A stretch of DNA of 64,000 nt. It comes from Agrypnia vestita (taxonomy: Eukaryota > Arthropoda > Insecta > Trichoptera > Phryganeidae). The notes under the pieces are model-generated. The model was not told the origin of the DNA. It saw nothing but the letters and a program-made list of their open reading frames with translations, and did no database searches. Of the stretch, positions 59,180 through 64,000 are shown piece by piece; the first letter of the stretch is position 1, and every line of letters starts with the position of its first letter. Location: the NCBI GenBank assembly GCA_016648135.1, contig JADDOH010005130.1, positions 35,877 through 99,876 of the forward strand. The letters run 5' to 3'. The position numbers and the translations under genes are program-made.

Positions 59180-60539
59180 GGGAGACTTCTTCACTGCCTG
59201 GAAATATACTCCTATAATATAGATATTATATGTTCATAAAAACTACTTTTTAAAAGTATAATAGTCAAGTGATGCGGCTTCTTTAAGATTCACTCGTTCC
59301 AAATAAAAAAGGTGCTAACAAGGAATATTAATAAAATAAATTATGATAAAAATAATGATATAAGTAAACAATAATGTTATAGTGAGAGGGCACTATTATA
59401 ATTAACAAATATGAAATATGAATGTAAGTAAATAAAATAAATAAAAATAACTTCATTCTTAAGAGCCCCTTATAATAATAGAAACCTCTGGATGTCATTA
59501 ACCCTGTGTTAACGAGGTGGGAAATTGTTACCCCGACTGTGAGGTGGTATATGTATATGTTCCTTTCAAGATTTACGTTTCAAATTTATATAATATTTTG
59601 TTACAATTTTTTATAATATTTTTCAGGATATCTGTTCTTATTAAAATAATAAGTATTTTATAAGAAAAAAATATTTAGCATTCGACTTGAAATTCTTGTT
59701 AACAAATTTTTTTAATGAGTTGCAACAACTTTCGTTACATATTACAAAAAATCACTTACTTATTATTAATTAAATTACAAAATAAACGTATATCTTCTAC
59801 ATACCTTCATATAAAAATACTGTCAAAAGTTCATTGGTTGCATTTTAAAACCCCGAATAAAATTAAGTCACTCCACAACTCTCACGAATGTCTCATCCAC
59901 CTCCTGCCTGGATCGAAATGGGAACATCTTTATTATCTATGCACTCTACTAAACAATTGTACCCCTCCCCATCACAAATGTATGTTGCATCTGTAAATCT
60001 GTAACCCAGGTATTTTTAAAAAAAAAAAAATTCTTAGTATTCAAAAAATAAATATTAACACCCTGTATAACATGGAAACATAATACACATATAATATATG
60101 GAAAGACTCACCGGTCAGAAGGCACAGAAGTCGCATTCGTCAATGTGACTAATTTTAAAGGAGCAGGTTGGGAAAAATTTATTGAACAAAAAATATTCCA
60201 TAATTTATACCAACCTCAATAAAATCATTAATTCCAGTGATAAGAGATATCGGTAAATATAATGAACATAATTCCAGTATGATTATTTGAGGTTGTAATA
60301 TATTTATTTAAATTTAAATACTTAATATTACAAAATAAGGAGCGTAAAATATATCAATTATAATTAGATTATTTCATCACTTAATTTGCGGGCGATTACG
60401 CTAATTAATCAATCACCATGATGAAATAAACCCTATGTTTCACTTTCATTTTACATATTGATAGTAAAATTGAATAATTATAATAAGCTTTCATTAATTT
60501 TAAGCAGCATTAGTGGTTAAATAATATTATGATACTGTG
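59180..60539. other. AT-rich stretch, no gene seen
   Basis: AT-rich with many stops. The 93-codon plus frame (59715-59996) has no domain. Nothing else supported. Confidence 0.45.
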
Positions 60540-62118
60540 TATAGTAGGGTGTGTCACTTTGTATGGCGAAAAAAAAAAGTTTTTTATTTTTAAATTTAAT
60601 AGTTATCAAAAGTTGCATTGCATCTACAACTATACAAAAATGCAAAAAAAGTTGCATTTCAAGTATACTTTTGGCTCGTTCTAGCGAGCCAAATATTCTG
60701 AAAATGTTGGTTTTTAGTGATTTTTCAGAGGTTATAAAAGTGCTGTTTTCTTCTACATAATTTTTATCAGATTACTTAATTTTGTTAATATATATATAGA
60801 TAGTAAAAATAAAACAAAAATTTGCTACAAATTTTAAGCTGAATTATTTTTAAAAAAATTATAAAACTTACAAAATTTTCCAAAAAGAGTATTTTTAAAG
60901 ACAGCAAAAGTTATTTTTTAGAATTACACATTGGCATAATTTTTCTGTAATTCTGCTTGGCTACAATAAAACCTTCTCTAACTGTTTACCCTACGACAGA
61001 ACCTGCAGCTACAGTCATCAATTTAAGGCATCCACACATTTCCCTGCCACATACAGTCAGTAGATTTCTTTCTACTCATTGTGTGTGGCAGGGAAACTTG
61101 GGAAAATCGAATATTTGGACATTTCGTTCGACGAAAACTGTCCTTAGCTTTCACTTTATAGGTAGCTCAAAAGCGGTAGTTCAGTCAGTATAAGTTTCTC
61201 ATCCTGCCAGGAAATCATGTTGTAATAATGATTGCTCTCAAAATTGATTTGATGGTATCACAAAAGATCTCGACAATGATTTTTGCGAGGCACGAGCTTT
61301 TAAAACTCTCGTATACTTTGTTTTGTTATCATTTGTTAACATTTGATGCCTCCCTGATATCACTCAGTGTAGCCGAAGCAATAGCAGCGTCTGCTCTGTG
61401 CGATACGCCATAACGATCACATACTTCAGCCAACTTTTCGAAATTTTTTCAATTTTCTCTTCCTTTAATTATGTTTCCAATGCCTATGCATCTGAAAGTT
61501 CTTTGGTCTTCAAGAAATGGGTGGTCTTTAATCGGAACAGTTTTATTTTTTCCACATTTTTGCATTTGCATAATCTTTGCATTTGCACACAGCAATGTCA
61601 AAAAGAATTGTTAATATAGTTATAAAGTTTTCTATTTTATCTAAATACGATTGACTTTTTGGTTCCTTGTTGAATTTTTTCGATAGTAGTTTATACTGTT
61701 TGCAATATGATAATAGAAGCTGGCTCACAATGCTTGCATTTTTCCAAACTTTGAAGTTCTTCTTCTGAAGAAACGTTCTTGAGAACGGTTCGATCCACTT
61801 AAGAAGTGATGACTTTTGCTTGTGGTTCTAAACTACTTGACTATTTCATTTCATGACGTGCCCACTCATAATGTCTTAAAATAACTTCATAAGTTGGTAA
61901 CATAGTAGGTACATTTGAATTTTGCGGGATATTTCTCAAAAATACGTAATTTCGTACGACCTCTGGTTACTTTTGAACTTGACGGATTCGATGCCAATTT
62001 GATTCGTTTCGTAAATGAATTAAACACTTAAATTATAACATATAAAAATGCAACTTTTGAGAACTATTAAATTTGAAAAATCTAAAGTTGAAAAAAGTGA
62101 CACATCCTACTGTATAGG
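60540..62118 (-). mobile_element. 1.58-kb DNA transposon, internally deleted
   Basis: The left end TATAGTAGGGTGTGTCACTT (60540-60619) and the right end (62047-62118) are imperfect inverted copies of about 75 bp. They share TGTGTCACTTT, TTTAAATTTAATAGTT-TCAA and AAGTTGCAT. The interior carries the minus-strand protein relic listed separately. Secondary hairpins lie inside (TTGGCTCG/CGAGCCAA at about 60670-60691 and a 16-bp stem at 61039-61054/61081-61096). Target-site duplication is unclear. Confidence 0.8.
61135..61745 (-). pseudogene. transposon protein relic (N- and C-terminal parts)
   Basis: On the minus strand, FITILTILFDIAVCKCKDYA is followed (after frame changes) by VPIKDHPFLEDQRT, then EKLAEVCDRYGVSHRADAAI, then ASATLSDIREASNV and a stop. 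The next segments read YYNMISWQDEKLILTELPL. From memory these are the N-terminal FDIA-CKC and GVS-RA-AAIAS-L-DI blocks and the C-terminal IDWQ--ITEPPL block of an arthropod transposon protein normally several hundred residues long. The central catalytic part is absent, so this is a deletion derivative. Confidence 0.65.
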
Positions 62119-62560
62119 TCAAAAGCCATTTTTATTTTATTTAAAACTTACAAAGACTTACTACTGGATGATTTTGATTTTTGTGTTTCCCATCTTTCTT
62201 TTTGATTCGATGATTAGAATCTGTAGTATTCATGTTTGCAGATAACACAATCCTGGTTGCATATTGGTAGTCAGATGGTAGAAGGCAACATCTGCATTTT
62301 TTCCATTTTAAAGTTTTCTTCCACAAAGTTCTTGAAATAAGCTTATCTTTATTGTGATAAAATGACACACATGTCTCTAACATATTAATGAAGTTCTTAG
62401 TGTGAAGAAGTAGCTTAGCTAAAATATATTAGCATTTTGTACCACGGGAACGATACCTTATAAGAAAAAGAATGCATCTATAAATGCATTTTATAATTCA
62501 GTATTACCGGTCAATTTTTTGGTCATGGCACTCCAAAAATGTGCTGTGATCTGATTGTGG
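62119..62560. other. AT-rich stretch, no gene seen
   Basis: Short frames on both strands without domains. CAATTTTTTGGTCATG near 62513 resembles CGATTTTTTGGTCATG near 3080, hinting at a dispersed repeat. Confidence 0.35.
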
Positions 62561-62561
62561 G

Positions 62562-62589
62562 GCTTACGCACACATTGATGTGCGTAAGC
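62562..62589. repeat. 10-bp stem hairpin
   Basis: GCTTACGCAC pairs with GTGCGTAAGC around an 8-nt loop. Confidence 0.75.
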
Positions 62590-62791
62590 TATATCTAAGC
62601 GAGAAAAAGACAAATTTATATATTTAAACATAAAACACTTGACGTCACTGATACCAACACCAATCTACATACAAGCCTCAATGCGTAAAACAAGATGGCC
62701 GTCATGAAGGGCACAACATTTATTTCCATCAATATGACAGATCTTGTATACCTGTTATGTTAAAAGTAGTCCATTATATATTTTAATGTTT

Positions 62792-62829
62792 TTAATAGAT
62801 AATAATATTAATATTATTATCTATTAAAT
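62792..62829. repeat. perfect 38-bp palindrome
   Basis: TTTAATAGATAATAATATT is followed at once by its exact reverse complement, with no loop. It lies 20 bp left of the LINE derivative. Confidence 0.85.
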
Positions 62830-62849
62830 GGGGTTCGAATGAGTGTTAG

Positions 62850-63198
62850 AATCGCAGTGGTACACTCCCTGCTGGAATGTGCATTTAAATAACGCCACGT
62901 TGTATACCATCAGCAACATTACCAATAAGTCCGACTCTCTAGCTTCCACGAGTGGTCATCAGAAAACCCCGCGAACGAAAGCGCGAATGGCGAAATTCCG
63001 GCACCATAAAACGGGAACCAGCCAGCTAAGGGAATGAAAACCCAAACAGAAAACCCTAGTCCCCTAGGTTGGGGGTTGGGCGTAGGGCTAACAACTTTAC
63101 CCCATAAAAAACAAAATGTTACGATACCTTAAGCCAACACTCTTGAGGAGGCTAAGACCCACCATAGGTTGTAGTGCCAAGAGTGATGATGATGAATA
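62850..63198 (+). mobile_element. LINE deletion derivative (5' leader joined to 3' end)
   Basis: The left part (to about 63115) holds CTAGTCCCCTAGGTTGGGGG then TTGGGCGTAGGGCTAACAAC, which I recall as the 5' leader of a widespread insect RTE-type LINE. From 63140 the frame LEEAKTHHRL, a stop and a (GAT)n tail matches the 3' end seen at 43.38 kb. The whole protein-coding body is missing, so it resembles a SINE-like LINE derivative that could be mobilised only by an intact relative. Confidence 0.65.
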
Positions 63199-63199
63199 T

Positions 63200-63590
63200 T
63201 AATATATTAATTAAAAATAAAAACTCATTCAATTTTTTAAATGAAACTAGATTTTTAAAGATGTTTATTACTTACATCTGATGAAATGTGACATAAATAA
63301 ATTTAATAAAACATAAAATATGAGATATGGTTAAGTGCGTCACCTTTTTAAAACCATTGTATTGATCTTATAACATGTTCCAAGAATCTAAGCTGAGGGA
63401 AAATTTTCTTAAAAACAAAGCATTTTAACCAATAGGACATACAGTTAGAGAATTCTGTAATGGATCTTTACATCTAATGCCCTTGCCGGAAGACTTTACT
63501 TCCATAATATTCCACTACCGAGTTATTAAAGAAATAAATTCTGCTGAAGACTTAAAATAATTAACACTATATGTATATCCCAAATCTAAT
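63200..63590. other. AT-rich stretch, no gene seen
   Basis: No supported feature. Confidence 0.45.
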
Positions 63591-63596
63591 AACACT

Positions 63597-63960
63597 TTAA
63601 TAAGAAACATATTTAAAATATTTAACACCAGCTTTACCATTTTTCCTTTCAAAAGAATAAGGGCAAAGTGATTTCATTGTTAAACCATAAAATACGATAA
63701 CAATAGAAAATTGTAATATCGGAGCAGGTTTAGTTATTAAACATCCAAAAACTATACAACACAAATACACTTCACTCATTCTATACTTCACATTTAGCAA
63801 AGCTTCAAAGTTATTAAAAGTCTTTTTTGACAAATAGACATGAGACACTATGCCATTGGCAATTGTCACTTCCATTTGCCTACGTTCTCTGCGACGTGCC
63901 CTTTCATCGGCACTTTCCCTGGTGCTGGTGGAGGGTGTGAATAGATACTTCGGGCTTATA
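63597..63960 (-). CDS. unrecognised open frame near the window edge
   Basis: The annotated Met frame (63875-63597, 92 codons) is open further upstream on the minus strand: YLFTPSTSTRESADERARRR, then ERRQMEVTIANGIV. The upstream part is less AT-rich than the rest. The C-terminal part is AT-driven and may be intron read-through. I see no domain. It could be an exon of a gene that continues to the right, or chance. Confidence 0.25.
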
Positions 63961-64000
63961 CTATAAACTAAAATGACTACTTAATGAAATTTATCCCATA

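Overview
This window reads as AT-rich, intron- and transposon-laden insect nuclear DNA. Lepidoptera is my best guess: it has the high density of RTE/Jockey-type LINE 3' ends with (GAT)n or (GTTA)n tails, many short inverted-repeat elements and frequent GTAGGTA words seen in moth and butterfly genomes. No complete conventional protein gene is visible. Most open frames are chance reading of low-complexity DNA or decayed transposon proteins.

Layout. 0-13.7 kb is a repeat graveyard: reverse-transcriptase fragments, a pogo-like transposase relic, a 225-bp palindrome whose two arms each carry a tRNA T-arm motif, a long CA microsatellite, a SINE-like element and a LINE copy nested inside a MITE with a visible target-site duplication. 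13.77-34.87 kb is the dominant structure: a tandem array of a large (8.4-9.2 kb) unit in two full copies and one truncated copy. Each unit holds a minus-strand Pol II-like promoter (two CCAAT boxes, an AP-1 site, TATAAAAGG, TCAGTT), a strongly conserved GC-richer core of about 0.8 kb with an open frame on each strand, and a conserved minus-strand splice-donor-like site. The two full copies also carry a kilobase-scale GAA-rich purine tract. The copies are mosaics of each other.

34.9-44.9 kb is a second repeat cluster: several LINE 3' ends in both orientations, an LTR-like promoter segment, a 250-bp foldback MITE, and a decayed ORF of an arthropod transposon type. 46.6-50.7 kb holds the best candidate for a host gene: a GC-rich first exon and a second exon 3 kb away that join in frame to a short N-terminus with a hydrophobic, signal-peptide-like segment. 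The rest of that gene would lie beyond what I can see, probably past the window. 51-60 kb is mostly featureless AT-rich DNA with three GC-rich islands and hairpin elements. 60.5-62.1 kb is an internally deleted DNA transposon with imperfect inverted termini, and 62.85-63.2 kb is a LINE deletion derivative.

The most interesting item is the tandem array. It looks like a repeated transcription unit, possibly non-coding, evolving by unequal exchange and conversion. I do not recognise it as rDNA, histone, 5S or any named repeat. All family assignments come from reading translations by eye, without searches.
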